DNA of 64,000 nucleotides from Kuschelorhynchus macadamiae (lineage: Eukaryota; Arthropoda; Insecta; Coleoptera; Curculionidae), in NCBI GenBank assembly GCA_030620095.1, contig JAUTXW010001351.1, positions 1,798,001-1,862,000 of the forward strand. The letters run 5' to 3'. Positions 24,506 to 39,235 of the stretch are shown piece by piece; positions within the stretch are counted from its first letter, which is position 1, and every line of letters starts with the position of its first letter. The position numbers and the translations under genes are program-made. The notes beneath the pieces are model-generated. The model did no database searches, had not been told where the DNA came from, and worked only from the letters and a program-made list of their open reading frames with translations.

Positions 24506-24790
24506 AATGTTGTACAGAACTAGCCGTTACTTGATGGAAATTCATATTAACAAAGTAAACAAAAAACACTTGCGTAAAATTTCCACTTAATTTATTTTAC
24601 AAAATAATGACAATTGTTTCGCTCTGAATGCATTCAGGTATTTAAAATCTATAATTTGTGGTAGACTCTTATTTTATTTTAGTTTACATCTAACATCTGA
24701 TGAAGCCACAGTGTTGGCGAAACAATTGTCATTATTTTGTAAAATAAATTAAGTGGAAATTTTACGCAAGTGTTTTTTGTTTACTTTGTT
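24506..24790 (+). mobile_element. 285-bp hairpin insert with 13-bp target duplication
   Basis: AATATTGTCTTTA stands on both sides (24493-24505 and 24791-24803), and removing the insert restores the frame of the surrounding broken gene. Inside, 24544-24622 and 24717-24795 are perfect reverse complements of 79 bp (the outermost bases overlap the target duplication by chance), separated by 94 bp. The variable, long target duplication points to target-primed or retro-type insertion rather than cut-and-paste. The right half carries a hammerhead-like core, a feature reported for Penelope-like elements and retrozymes. Confidence 0.75.
24697..24723 (+). ncRNA. Hammerhead-ribozyme-like core
   Basis: CTGATGA (24697-24703) and GAAAC (24719-24723) frame a 4-bp stem GCCA/TGGC with a six-base loop. 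These are the two invariant boxes and helix II of a hammerhead. The palindrome CAATTG plus TC follows and could provide helix III and a GUC cleavage site. Weak points: one extra A lies between the first box and helix II, and pairing for helix I is poor. It may be decayed or may act only as a dimer. Confidence 0.4.
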
Positions 24791-26599
24791 AATATTGTCT
24801 TTACCAAAATTTGATTCAGAAGATCTTTCCGTAAAGGTCTCGGTATCTGTGCTGTCATCATAAAGGATATTTTCAGAATTCTTTAAGGAAGTACTGAATC
24901 TTGATCGGAGGAATCTAATTCATACTGGTTCTTGGACTTTTTCAATTTTTTTTGCTGAACCTTCAACTTTTTTCCTCGTTTAATTGCTTTTTTGGCAACT
25001 CTTCTGCTTTGAACTGAATCATTATCTAGAACATGTTTTCGTTTACTTGTTAAAAATCATCTTAATCGATTTGTGCTTACTCTACCAACTGTTTCATCTG
25101 ACACCCAGCATAGAGATATTCTCTTGATCACTTCGTATTTGTCGCCTACAACCACGTTTACATAAGAACCATGTTCAATTTCTGTATGACTTAATTTATC
25201 GTTATAAGTTCTTAACGTCAAAGATCTATAACATCACAGCAGGTTAGTTTACATAAGTCTTTATACAATTCATCTTTATTTTCTTCGTTATTCTCATTAT
25301 TTTGGTCGATTCCTATTCTTAAAGCATCTATCTCTTCTTCCTGATTTTCAAAAATACTTTCTTCGGATATTTCTTCAATAACAGGTTCATTTTCATCACT
25401 TACTAATTGTTCTTCTGAAATTTTAGATATGGTCCAATTCCATGAAAGAATTTCAACTCGCATTCCCAGCTTTTCAGATGCTGCAAGTGCTTCCTGCAAA
25501 GAGTCTTTCACAATATTCTCAATATATTGATCAGTAAATAAGTTTTTAATATCCTCCGTCTCATTGTTGAAAAATTTCAGTTTTTCTTAAACATTTCTAC
25601 TTTCCCGTCATTTATCCGACAAGATGCCAGGTTTTTGTCCTCCTCTATATTTCCGAAGAAAAATGTCTCTTGCAAAATGTCGCTAGGACGCACCCAGTTA
25701 GAGCTATAAGCGCCTCAAAAACACCCTTTTTTCGATCGAAAAAATCGTAAAATCACGAAATCAATGAAGCTCAACGAAAAATAATATCTTTTCTGTAGGA
25801 CCCATCGTTCCAGAAAGTTTCGTCAAAAAAAATCAAAAATTGCTACCTGAACCGCGTTACATCGAAATTTACTTTTTTGGTCGAGTTTGCGGTACCACAT
25901 CTCCGGTACCAAAAGTGGTACAGACAAATCTGCAAAACGAATCGTGTAGATCTACGTCTCCTCTAAAAACACATGTCAAGCTCATCGCCCTATCTCTGAG
26001 AGTTTCCGAAATATACCCAACAAAAAGTCGAAAAACAGGGTTAAGAATTAAAGATAATAGAAATAAATACTACACAATTTTGATTACACCACAAGTTCTG
26101 AAAAAAATTACCTATCAAACTCGATATTGAGACGATCAGTAAAGAAACGATGAATATTATTTACAGTAATAAATTAATTATTGCTATGCATATTTGAGAG
26201 TTACGATACACTCGGTTTTATGCTCGGTTTTAAATTCAATCATTTGTAATCATATTGCAGCATGCGTAATCTGGTGGTAGCATAAACATATCATATAAGT
26301 ATATACTTACTTGATAATTTTGTTAAACAAAATCTCTTCACAAATAATTATTATTGTTTTGCACGGGATTCCCTGGAACTAAAACTAACAATATTGAAAA
26401 GAACGTCAAACGTCAACTGTGACTAGGGAGGTTTTCTTCTAACGATCTCGGTAAGGAACTAGTCCTGGGCGATGTTCATCGATATTTTTCTGTATATTTT
26501 TGAAATAGTCCGTATCAGTTCAATGTTATTTTGCTTTTAGAAAATTGTGTTCTTATAGTCAAAACGAGGTCAAGATTAATTCACGATTTGATGCGTATT

Positions 26600-26710
26600 A
26601 TTTCGAGGTACCTCCTAGAATTCCTCCATACTTTCTGGAATTCCATCATAATTCCTGGGAAATCCTGTATACTTCCTGGTACTTCTTAGGAATTCCTGAT
26701 ATTCCTTGTG
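26600..26710. repeat. Right subterminal repeats of the 3.5-kb element
   Basis: Several GGAATTCC and TTCCTGGGAAATCCTGTATA words matching those at 23320-23500. Because the word is nearly palindromic, orientation is hard to assign. Confidence 0.65.
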
Positions 26711-26753
26711 AATGTATATCTACTTCCTACAGCTGTTTATCCCTCGGCCTATA

Positions 26754-29700
26754 CAACATTTCCATACCATGTCTCGAATGAGGCAAATATCAACAAAAAA
26801 TGTATATGTTTTATTTTGAAACCAAGAAGGTAGAAAATTATAAGAATTTCTATCGAAATAAGAAGCAGAATATCTTTCTAGACAACATTGACTTATTGTA
26901 TTAATCTAAGACAACTAATAAAGACCAACGTACACATCAATATAGCCCAAAGAGTGGTCCGTATAACATCACAGAAGAACCTCGAAAAGATCTTCGTATA
27001 TATGAGTATTTCTAATTTAATAATATTTCAAATAAAAGTAAAGTAAAAACAACCTGTAACTACATATTAAGAACATGGCAAGGAAACACTGATCGAACGT
27101 AATGTATGATTATTTTTAAACTCACACGTCTAACTGGAAATATCTAACATGTTTATTAAAATATAAAATATTTAAAAATAAAGTAAAATCCAGATCGATA
27201 TTACGGGCTATACTTAGCAACATGTTTTTAATTTATATTAAAACAGTTAAAAATAAATCGGGAGTGTTGTAAATTAGAGAAGTTGAGCAAGTATTAAGGT
27301 ATATCATAATAATGGCGGGATAAGTCACTTATGTTACAATATATTTCCCTACATTCTAAGACAAATATTAAATAATCAAAACAGAATTTCTTTGGCCTTA
27401 GAATATTTACAAAATTGTAGCATGTATTAAATCACAAAATAAAACAATCGAATGTAAACTTAACTGAGAGTAAACGAGCAAGGGAATCATTATCAGCTGT
27501 CAGAAATGTGTATAAAATGTGCTGCAATTCATCTAAATCTGTTGTTTTTTGTTATAGCCATCAAACAGATGCAAAAAAGTCTATCATTATAAGTATTCCT
27601 AAAAAACATTGAAAAGAATCGTGCTTGCTTTCTGTTAACGCAGTACTTAAGACAATCAGCGAAGACTAAAAAGAAAAGTTATCACTTTTTGTGAGCGAAT
27701 GAAATCGTAGTAATATCTTATTAAATAATGTTTGCTTGGATTAGTAATTCTGGGGGAAGGGGTCTTGATTCGAAGCCAACTTCCACCAACAGCAAGAAAG
27801 AAGAAGGTGGCGCACCTCACGATGGTCGAGGAACGAGTGGAAAACTAAGTCTTTAAACCCGGGATGCTAACGAATATGTGTGGACTAGTTTTTTCGAGAG
27901 CATAACTTAACAAAATCTGGTGCTTCCAGTTCCGAACCAGCCACGCTTCTACGTCCAAACTCGCAAGACTTTAAAATTAGAATCTTAAGTTGCCTGTAAG
28001 AGATTAACTAGCTATATCAGCTTTTTGCATTTAACACTTTTATTTCATAATACCTGTGGTAACTAATACATGTTTTATTTATGCTCCTCTGTTAATTAAA
28101 ATATTAATTGTTTTTGGCATAAGAATATAACTTATTTTACTTTGGTTTGTTCTTAATAAAAAAATCTTTACCATTCTAATATAGATGGCATGCAATTAGA
28201 CATATATATAAAAGCAAAATAATTAATCACTCTCGTGTTCTCTATCATTTGAAAGATAATCACAGTAAACCGAAGTTTGCGTTTTCGGTGTGGTTTAAAC
28301 TCTCTAACTAGCGGTTTAAAAATAAAGTGAGAATGTTTAGAAAACAATTGAGGTGGCGGGAACCGCAGTACATCTGTTTTACAAAGTTGGGCTCTTAATT
28401 TTACAAGCGTTTTATTTAAATTTACATTTAATTTGTTTTAATAGAATCAGGCTAGTAATTGTTGTAGCGACATCTCATCTGTCGTTGAACATACATTTTA
28501 TTAGTTAACACCTTTGGCAGGTTTAAATATAAATTTTCATCGTATCATAGGAAGAATTTAAAACAATAGTTATAGCCTTATATTAAAGTTAAGAAAATTC
28601 TACATTTCTATAAATTTAAATGTGACTTGTCTCACTGGAATAATTTGAATCAATTGGTTTAAATCGATATTAAGAATAAAATCTAAATCTCTTCATCTTG
28701 AAGTACTGTAAATGCTAACCAAGTGAAACCATAAAGTCCTGTTGCTCAATAAAAGAAGTGTTTCTAGATTGGGCTACACCTTTTTAAAAACATGATATAT
28801 GTTTAAATATATTAAAAAGATTAAGTTATAAAAGATTTGGCTTTCTAAGAATTAGGATTTACCAAGAATAGCTGGTAATCAAGGCATAGAGTAATATAAA
28901 GAGATGAACACGGTCACCATCTAAATCTATTTATCAATAGCTGTTGATGTTTTTAGTGACACGTTTCCAGATTTTCACGCCCAGAACAGTTATTTTTGAC
29001 CTTCTTTAATAAGAACGTATGTTTTAAAGTCATTATTCATTATTTTACTAGGGTTCCACTATTCCAATTAGTTTTGAATTTGTCAACGAAAATTAATGAA
29101 TATATAAATATTATATACTGTTAATTAACTTATCATTTATTTAATTTTGGTTCAATTTTATTAGATTAAGTCTAATTTAAAGACAAATTTATATATGGGC
29201 TTTGTGCCGTACAAATAATTAACTCGAATTTACGTTACCTTTCAATAATTAAGATTTATTCAAAGAATCTCACCAGCTCTAACGTTTTTGGCATTGCTCA
29301 GAAGGCACTTGCCGGATGTCGTCGGGCACAAAACCCTCTCCGTCCTAAGATTTCTAATTTTCACTTCACTATAAACTTTTGAAAGGCATTATGGCGTTAA
29401 CTGTTTATTATTGGACGTATTACTGGTGTTATGCATATAACTTTTGCTGTCAAATTACGTCAGTATCCTTCCTACTTTCGTTACCAAGCCGCAGTTTCTA
29501 TTCTAGAACTGAGTAGACGAGCAGAAGAGAAAACCCAAATAACTATAGAACTATTTGCGTTTACAGCGTCAATGTCTGGATCTTTTCTAGAGGGACAGTT
29601 TCCACTTGAGCTTGAGTTTCCGTAGATCTCGAAAATGTATGATTGAATGACACAGCGCGGCGGTACAGTAGAGTATATGACATTGCTTCTGCGGGGAGTT

Positions 29701-29869
29701 TTTAGAGAATTGAAAAACCAAAAAAAAACGTCCTCGCTGTTTTGTACATTTGTACATAAGTGGTGAACGTTTTAACCATAAGAATATAGACAACTAAAAA
29801 GAATTCATTACTTTGTTTGAGCTATAAGTATAACTGGTCGCCAATCCCGAAAAAAATGCCTTAACTTTA
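26754..29869. other. Unassigned AT-rich sequence
   Basis: No gene found; frames up to 68 codons are scattered and lack domains. Bases 27655-27775 resemble the interior of the hAT-like MITE at 53312-53555 (GACTAAAAAGAAAAGTTATC, then CTTTTTGTGAGCGAATGAAA). A less AT-rich segment at 27750-27960 has CpG-containing words but no frame that I can follow. Confidence 0.5.
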
Positions 29870-30165
29870 TACTATATAGCTTAAATAAAATTGGCTCTGG
29901 GGGATTTTAACCCCTAAAACACCCTCTTAAATACACCACTGCAGCAGTGTATAAGCTTACCACGTGTTTAAAAAAAATTGTGCATTACATACCTGGAAAG
30001 AGACTTTACAGACATCCATACATTGCCTGTTTGACCTGTAAAGTATCACTTTCCGGTTTTGTAAAATAAATTACTATTTTTTAATTTAATTTATACTAGA
30101 GAATGATTTCCAACTTGTTGCTAACCTGGAATCGATTGTATGTAATACGAAGCGACTAAGCTGAT
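29870..30165. repeat. Inverted copy of 36395-36710
   Basis: Shares, as reverse complement, AAATAGTAATTTATTTTACA (near 36500), AACAAGTTGGAAATCATTC, CCAGGTA and the C-rich or G-rich run after CCACTGCAG. Bases 30184-30360 that follow resemble 4138-4465 weakly (CAACCTTTCATTCATAAATA, GCGGCGGCTCG). Confidence 0.75.
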
Positions 30166-30544
30166 TATCATAAACATATAAGCAAGGGGAGACCCAACCT
30201 TTCATTCATAAATACCCATTTGTTGTGTATCAATCATTGCCCATGTATTAGACAAAGGCATATGAGAGAGAGAACGTCAAAATTCCGAGTTCAAACATCG
30301 CTGTGGAAGAGTTCCGACCAGAGAGATGCCAGCGGCGGCTCGGTGTTTGGAAAAGATTTAAATTTTAAATTAAATTCAACTTCAACTTGTTTTGTATTAA
30401 AATGCTTTATTACACTTATATTTATTTAATAGTACTACTGATTCTATAATAAAACCATGATAGAGTGAATCTGAATATTAACACGCGAACGCCGCGTTAC
30501 GTATTATTTGATTTTAAATTTCTGAAGCAACAAAAATAGAAAAA

Positions 30545-32275
30545 ATTACCTTTACCCGGAACTTCCCTTCTTATGAATATTTCGTTTCATTAGGAATAGT
30601 AAAGTAGAACCCAATTTAGTTTCGCACATAGTCCTTTAGTATACTGTCTTCAAATATTTTTATTGCGCGCCATTTTTTTCCACCACCACCATATTTTACC
30701 AGTTTCTACCTGAGCGACACTTATATTTTGGTCATGATTTAAAATAAATTGATTTTTTTACTTCCCTCTTAAAAGGTAAATATTGTAATCGTGAAAAAAT
30801 CACCCTCCGATATTTTTTCAGATCTTTACGGTTTAGGGTTCCTAGATGCCGAAAAACATGTTTTCTTAATTCCGTCGGTCTGTCTGTTCACGGCATAACT
30901 AAAAAACTACTTAACCGAATGACTTCAAATTTTGGTCAAAAATTAAGGGTTATATAGGGATCACATGGTAACGTTTTTAAATTTATAACTAAAAATCTAA
31001 TTATCCATTTTATCTAACAGGTAAAATTTTGGTACGAATCCAAGATGGCGGCTTGATAAAATATTTAAAAATTCCGCTTGAAAATACTACTTCAAACTGT
31101 GTGCCATCAAGTTTTAGCGTCCCTAAATTGCCAAAAAAATGAGTTTTCTCAATTCTGTCGGTCTGTCTGTTGATCCGTCTGTACGCATCATATCTAAAAA
31201 ACAGCTTGCCCGATTGACTTCAAATATGGTCAAACATTAAGAGTCATATGGGAATGACCAAGGGAATAATCTACTAACATTCTGGATAAAATCTAAAATA
31301 TGAAAACAAAATGGCGGCCTAATGAAATGTTAAAAACATCATTACTAAAAAAGTACTTATCCAATTCATCTCAAATTTTGCAGAAAAATCAAGTAAGTAT
31401 TGTGTAGAAATCAACTTGTAAAATTTTGGTACGCATCCAAAATGGCGGTTTAATAACATATTTAAAAATTCAGCCTGAAAAACTACTTAATTGACTCATT
31501 TCAAATTTTGTGCTATAACTAATTGTGGTATAGAACTATTGAAACTGTGGTATTAATTCAAGACGGCGGAACAAAATGGCGGCCAAATAAAATATACCTA
31601 GATTTTACATTTTATCAGGTTTTAGCATCCCTAGATGCCAAAAAATATTTTTATGAATTCCGTCGGTCCGTCTGTCTGTCAGTTCGGGGCTTAGTTTAAA
31701 AACTATTCATCAAAGCCGCTTCAAATTTTAGTCAAAAATAAAGGGTCATATGGGGATGACCTGGTAATATTTTGGTGAAATCGAGTATGCCGGAACAAGA
31801 TAGCAGCCTAGAGAATCGGTAAAAAATTATTATTAAAAAAACTTATTCAATTTCCTCAAATTTCATATTTAATTTTGCTGCAAGATAATATGTCAATTGA
31901 ATAAAAAGATTTTTCACATTGATTTTTTTTAGACATTTTATTTGGCCGCCATTTTGTTTCTCCGTCTTGAATTCGTACCACAATTTTATCAGTTAATCTT
32001 TATATGACCCTTGATATATGTCCAAAACTTAAAATTTATCTAATCAGTAGTTTTTTAGACTGATTTTTTTTAAATAATTTATTTGGGCGCCATTTTGTTT
32101 TGCTGTTTTGGATTCATACCAAAATATTTCAGGTTTAAACCTTAATTTGTGCTCAAAATTTGAAGTCAATCGGGTAAGTAGTTCTTAGCGCGAGCTGACA
32201 GACAGACAAATGGAATTGAGAAAACATATCGTTTGGCATCTAGGGACGCTAAAATGTAAATATAGGTATATAAAC
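30545..32275. repeat. Composite of three family R segments (minus, plus, minus)
   Basis: 30545-30750 is minus (TTACCCGGAACTTCCCTTCT, CCCAATTTAGTTTCGCACAT). 30757-31900 is plus, starting CTTCCCTCTTAAAAGG and holding GTGAAAAAATCACCCTCCGA, three partly repeated TCCGTCGGTCTGTCTGT blocks and repeated AAAATGGCGG words. 31900-32275 is minus and mirrors part of the preceding segment. The result is an imperfect foldback; reading frames through it are by-products. Confidence 0.8.
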
Positions 32276-32279
32276 CCTG

Positions 32280-33779
32280 TAATTTTTTTCAGATATTTTT
32301 GAGTTCATTCGAGCTAAATTCTTCTAAAACGGTATTTCTGATAAGAGCTTTGCATAATTTACCTTAAAATTATAGAAAAATAAATTTTGCTTTAAAATTA
32401 TTTGAAATAGTATAGTAATTTTATCTTGAAATATCAATAAAGCGTATAATTAGTTTCAAATAACAAACAAATAAAGCATGCCATTAAGCTAAATTTTGGC
32501 AGTTCTTGAAAATATACTGCCAACAGCACCCCTAATTTCTAAAATAGCATAACAAAATCTTATATTTACCGTATTTTAAAAACGGGCTTAACGTTTGAAT
32601 TATTTAATATACTCTTGCAGTGGTTCTTTATCTCGGACTCAGACTCAAATACGTTTTATAACTAATATGTCTGACCCCTTTCAAGCATGTTTCTGACGCA
32701 ATGTGTTAGATATTATTTTTAATTTATATCAAGTAAATCTGTTATTAAAACGATTCACGAAATTAGGGCATTAGAAAATGTATAGATTTTGTCATCGTAC
32801 TGAAATATACTATTGGCAAACGAATGTTCTAACTTAGTGAAATGCTGGGATTTTGTAAAAATGTACCATGGACCTGAAACGCGGCACTTATCACCAAAAT
32901 ATAGATATTTGATATTTTCAAGCTCTAACTCTGGCCGCCGCGAAATAAAAAAAATCATTAATTTTTGATATTGTAGTACATTTTATCAAAGAGCTTAACA
33001 GTTGTATTTACTAACATAGGTATTATAATTGCACAACAAACGACTTGTGAAGAATAACAATGTTTAATCATTTGCATTTCATTTCAAAGATGTTAAATGT
33101 TACACTACTGAAAGGGTGGCGTTCTAACCTAACCTAACCAACCTGTTAAAGGACAATTCCGGCTGAAAAGTATCTAGTTTTCCACAAACTTGACACTGGA
33201 GAACCATTTTATGGACTTTCAAAGAGTTATCTCACCAAAAAAATACAAAACGCACTAAATATCCGCAAAAATTACAAATTCCGACTTAAAAAAACAATGC
33301 TAACCTAAAATACTATAAACTGCATTACGGAGTTTTTATGAATCAATATTGGGTATGGTGATGTATATCGGCGAACAAACATGCGCGCGACGTTGTCACT
33401 GTTGAACTAAATTTTTACAACACGAGTTGAAAATAAATGAGTAGTAGTTATTACCATAAACAAAAAACTTTCAATTTAATTTAACGATGATAATTTGCGT
33501 AACAACAAACACAAAATATTTCTGTTTGCGAAAATGCAACTATAAATGCAAAAGTGTTTCATTAGTAAAGACTTAAATATGAAAACATTCTTTACAAGAA
33601 TATATGTTGCTGACAACACTGTTTCACGGAAAATCATATTGGATTATGAAGCTAAATAGATTAGGAACAGATGTACAGTAGCAAATGTGATGTGTGCATG
33701 ATTCGTATAAAATATAAATAGATATATCTCTTCTTGGTTATATATCTATGCTTATTATACAAATCTTTACGTACGAAGT
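32280..33779. other. Unassigned AT-rich sequence
   Basis: No gene recognised. It contains three telomere-like CCTAA units at about 33125-33141 and a 67-codon minus-strand frame (32755-32958) without recognisable features. Confidence 0.5.
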
Positions 33780-36394
<2,615 letters not shown>

Positions 36395-36410
<16 letters not shown>

Positions 36411-36710
36411 CATTGGCAATATATTTCATATATGAATCAATTTCGGGTCAGCAGCAAGTTGGAAATCATTCCTAGCATAAAAGCGTTCAAATTAAAAAAT
36501 AGTAATTTATTTTACAAAACCGGGTGATATTTTACAGGTCGAACAGGAAATTTATGGGTGTCTGCGCAAAGATTCTTTCCAGGTAAATAATGTACAAGTT
36601 TTATTAAACACATGGTTAGCTTAAAAACCGCTGCAGTGGAGTATTTAAGGGGGGGGGGGTTTGGGGGTTCAAATTCCCCAGAGTTACTTTCATTTAAGCG
36701 ATAAATCAAA
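36395..36710. repeat. Inverted copy of 29870-30165, with a G-run
   Basis: See the entry for 29870-30165. It includes GCTGCAGTGGAGTATTTAAG followed by ten or more G and then TTTGGGGG, a hAT-like end motif also seen near 10257 and 53312. Confidence 0.75.
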
Positions 36711-36754
36711 ACGTTAGAAAGGACCCAGACACTGACGCTGTGAACGCAAATATT

Positions 36755-36860
<106 letters not shown>

Positions 36861-36867
36861 TAGATTG

Positions 36868-36985
36868 AGAAATCGTGTTTTTCGGTATCTAGGAACCCTG
36901 AAATGTAAAGATCTGAAAAATTTCGGAGGGTGATTTTTTCACGATTACAATACTTCCCTTTTACGAGGGAAGTAAAAAGACGAGT
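36868..36985 (-). repeat. Family R terminal fragment, minus orientation
   Basis: Holds TCTAGGAACCCTGAAATGTA, GGTGATTTTTTCACGATTAC and the clean terminus ACTTCCCTTTTACGAGGGAA. Confidence 0.85.
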
Positions 36986-37864
36986 ATATCTGAGGTTGAT
37001 TTTTACAGATTTATTTTTACAGAAAGCACAGTCTAAGTACGATATTTTACAGACATGTTTTCCTCACTGACTACTTTTTTATATTCGCGATTTTGTTACA
37101 AGTGCTCTTTTGTTACAGCGCGCATTTGTCGCACGAATTTGTTACCTGACTTTTTTATAGAGCACAATATACAGTTACTGTTGTGCGGCACTAGTCCTAA
37201 TCATAACTCACCCTTCATACTATAGCTGAGGTATCTGCCAACGTTGCAAAAGTACCAAAACATTATTATATATATAACAATCATATACATTATAACATGT
37301 TATAATGGATAAAGGACACTTCTTGTTCAGTTAGGATACAAGTACCTTTGGCTCAATACATAGAAAATCCAGTGTTTTAGCTGTTGCTGCGGCAATTATA
37401 ATGTGATTATATCAGTATGGAATTCAGCAGCAAATCCTCTATTGCTGTTAGTCTTGGAAAGATCTATCTCTATTTCCATGCCGAATCTATGGCTATGTTA
37501 TAGATAGCTCTTCAGTAACGTTTGTCAACTGTCTGATGATTTTGCCCTACTGACAGCTTCGATCCTGTAGCCTATAGTTATGGCATATTAAACTTTTGGC
37601 ACCATACCTCTTTCCTTTTTTGAAACATCTGCAAAAACCGGTGTTCTTACGTCTGCAAAGGTGTCATTTTCATGTGTGAAGGCTTATTAAAGACAAACCT
37701 AAAAGAATTGATTTTGCACCTGGTTTCTAGGAAACCATTTTTAAAGTGTTTATTCCTTAAATAGTTTTCTAGTTTCTCCACATTCTCCATTTAGTTCTAT
37801 ATCAACAGGTTTAAAAAGTGTCATAGTTACCACAGCCGCGTCACTTGAATAATATATGTATGTA
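36986..37864. other. Unassigned sequence
   Basis: No gene recognised. A short SDDFALLT reading near 37532-37555 recalls the catalytic box of reverse transcriptases, but nothing before or after it supports that. Confidence 0.45.
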
Positions 37865-38159
37865 CGGGGTTGGGCAAATGTTCCTTCCAAACTATAAATG
37901 TCAAATATCTGAAAATTTGACCCTATACTGTTGTCGATAGAGACCATCGAACTTGAGTATCTTCAAGATGGTAGCACTTCCAGTTATACCGGAATTAAAT
38001 GTGAACAAGGTAATTTTAAATATAACACACTGTATATTATTGCATATCTGAATTCTACGTAAAATTCTACGAATTTTTTGTATTTAAGTTTTCATGAATC
38101 TTTAATTGTTTTCGAGTTAATGGTACTTGAAGTAAAAAACTATTTCATTGAATGTTCGA

Positions 38160-39235
38160 TTCGCTTTCCTTCAGCGACTTGGCAGTGCCCAAGCCTATCC
38201 GTGAACTCGGAAAGAACATTCTGCAAGTGTTGATAGGTTATATCATGCACTGCATATAAAATTCTGTTTGTTGGTTCTTCTTTCCGGTTTGGTAAGATAG
38301 ACAGCGGTTTTCAAATAACCCCAAAGACAAAAACCTAGGGGTGTGAGATTAGGAGATCTAGGGGCCATTCAATGCGTCCTCGTCTATCTATCCATTTTCC
38401 AGGAAAAATTCTACCTAAATAATTTCTAACACGAATGCCAAAATGTTCAGGTGCCCCATCTTGTCGATACCAAATGTTTTTCTGTAATAGCTGTTTATTG
38501 TCTGGATCGAGAAATAAAGTAACTAAAGCGGGTATAATTGAATAATTCTAGTGTTAAGTAAATGCAGTCATATTTTCGTGAAGAAAAGAATGTCCAATTA
38601 TATTGTTCCCAATTATTCCTGCCCATACATTTAATTTTTGAGGATGTTACGTATGGAGTTCCATCATCCAGTGAGGATTGTGATCGGACCAATACCTGCA
38701 TTTAGGTATGTCTGTTTACGAAGCCATTAAAAATGAACGTGGCCTTATCGGAAAATAGAACATGACTCGCAAAATCAGGTTGAATATCGATGAGATTCAT
38801 CATTTCTTGACAGAATTCCAATCGTCTATTTGGACCATCTTCTGAGAGTTCCTGGAGCAATCTGACCTTATAAGGATACATTTGATTTACTTTAAGGATC
38901 CTTCATACTGACCTTTCGCTGTTAGTGTGTTCAAGTGTTCAAGGGCAAGTTTTGAAATGGAAGTTCATGGCTCAGAGTAAGCAAATTATTTAGACATTCC
39001 ATCATTTGTGGCTGTCTATGAACGATCTGATTTTGGCACGTTTTTTATAATACATATGTGCTCAAAGTTGTGGTAGATTCTATTAGCCGTTGATTTAGAA
39101 ATAGGATCACGTTCAAGGATTGTTTCATTAAAAAGGTTGGTTGCTTCTCGGAAGGATCTACGCCTATCCACGTATCCTATCATCATAAGCAAAGTTAATA
39201 GTTTTGCGTTCTTTTTCCGTTAGCTGGACCATGGT
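38160..39235 (-). pseudogene. Decayed DD41D-type mariner transposase
   Basis: Minus-strand frames give, in order, a helix-turn-helix part (RRRSFREATNLFNETILERD), the first catalytic box (LFSDKATF), NVWAGIIGNNIIGH, the second box (WYRQDGAPEHFG) and a third region RSPNLTPLGFCLWGYL. The spacing from the second box to the third catalytic position is again 41 residues, allowing for one lost base before RSPN. That position is Gly, not Asp, and SPD is SPN. Several frameshifts and stops (for example after the first box) are present. It is related to, but clearly distinct from, the transposases at 1568 and 40409. Confidence 0.8.

Larger units (their letters stand above)
24210..25728 (-). pseudogene. 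Broken gene of an unrecognised, probably transposon-encoded protein
   Basis: Reading the minus strand from about 25728 down gives protein-like sequence that continues across several frameshifts. It opens with NWVRPSDILQETFFFGNIEE, then an open acidic stretch of about 120 codons (about 25590-25213; includes MRVEILSWNWTISK), then HGSYVNVVVGDKYEVIKR, and a basic segment with KKLKVQQKKLKKSKN. After the 24506-24790 insert it ends with FYAVYFHDKWYTARV and WPRPEDTANIELQYIFF, with a TAG stop at 24212-24210. The last part resembles a small Tudor-like barrel found at the C-terminus of some insect transposon-associated hypothetical proteins (my recollection of the pattern, not a search). At least three frameshifts, one in-frame stop (near 25057) and the insert disable it. 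It lies inside a TIR-bounded element, so it may be its transposase or an accessory gene. A plus-strand frame at 24247-24477 is only its antisense shadow. Confidence 0.6.
23247..26747. mobile_element. Unclassified 3.5-kb DNA transposon with 18-bp TIRs and 6-bp target duplication
   Basis: The left end reads CCGAGGGGTAAACAGCTG (23247-23264); the right end, in reverse complement, reads CCGAGGGATAAACAGCTG (26730-26747), 17 of 18 identical. The hexamer CCTATA flanks both ends (23241-23246 and 26748-26753). Just inside each end lies a stretch rich in TCCTGGGAAATCCTATATA-like words (23320-23500 and 26600-26710). The interior contains a broken minus-strand gene (24210-25728) of unrecognised family. 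A 6-bp duplication excludes the usual TA, TTAA and 8-9 bp classes such as mariner, piggyBac, hAT and Mutator, if the boundaries are right. Bases 23560-24200 and 25730-26540 inside it show nothing I recognise. Confidence 0.65.

Noticed and set aside
33125..33141. CCTAACCTAACC, the insect telomere repeat
   Set aside because: Only about three units; short interstitial matches are expected by chance in AT-rich insect DNA. Similar pairs near 836 and 8060 were also dismissed.
37532..37555. SDDFALLT, similar to a reverse transcriptase catalytic box
   Set aside because: No flanking RT motifs in any frame on either side; eight residues are not enough.
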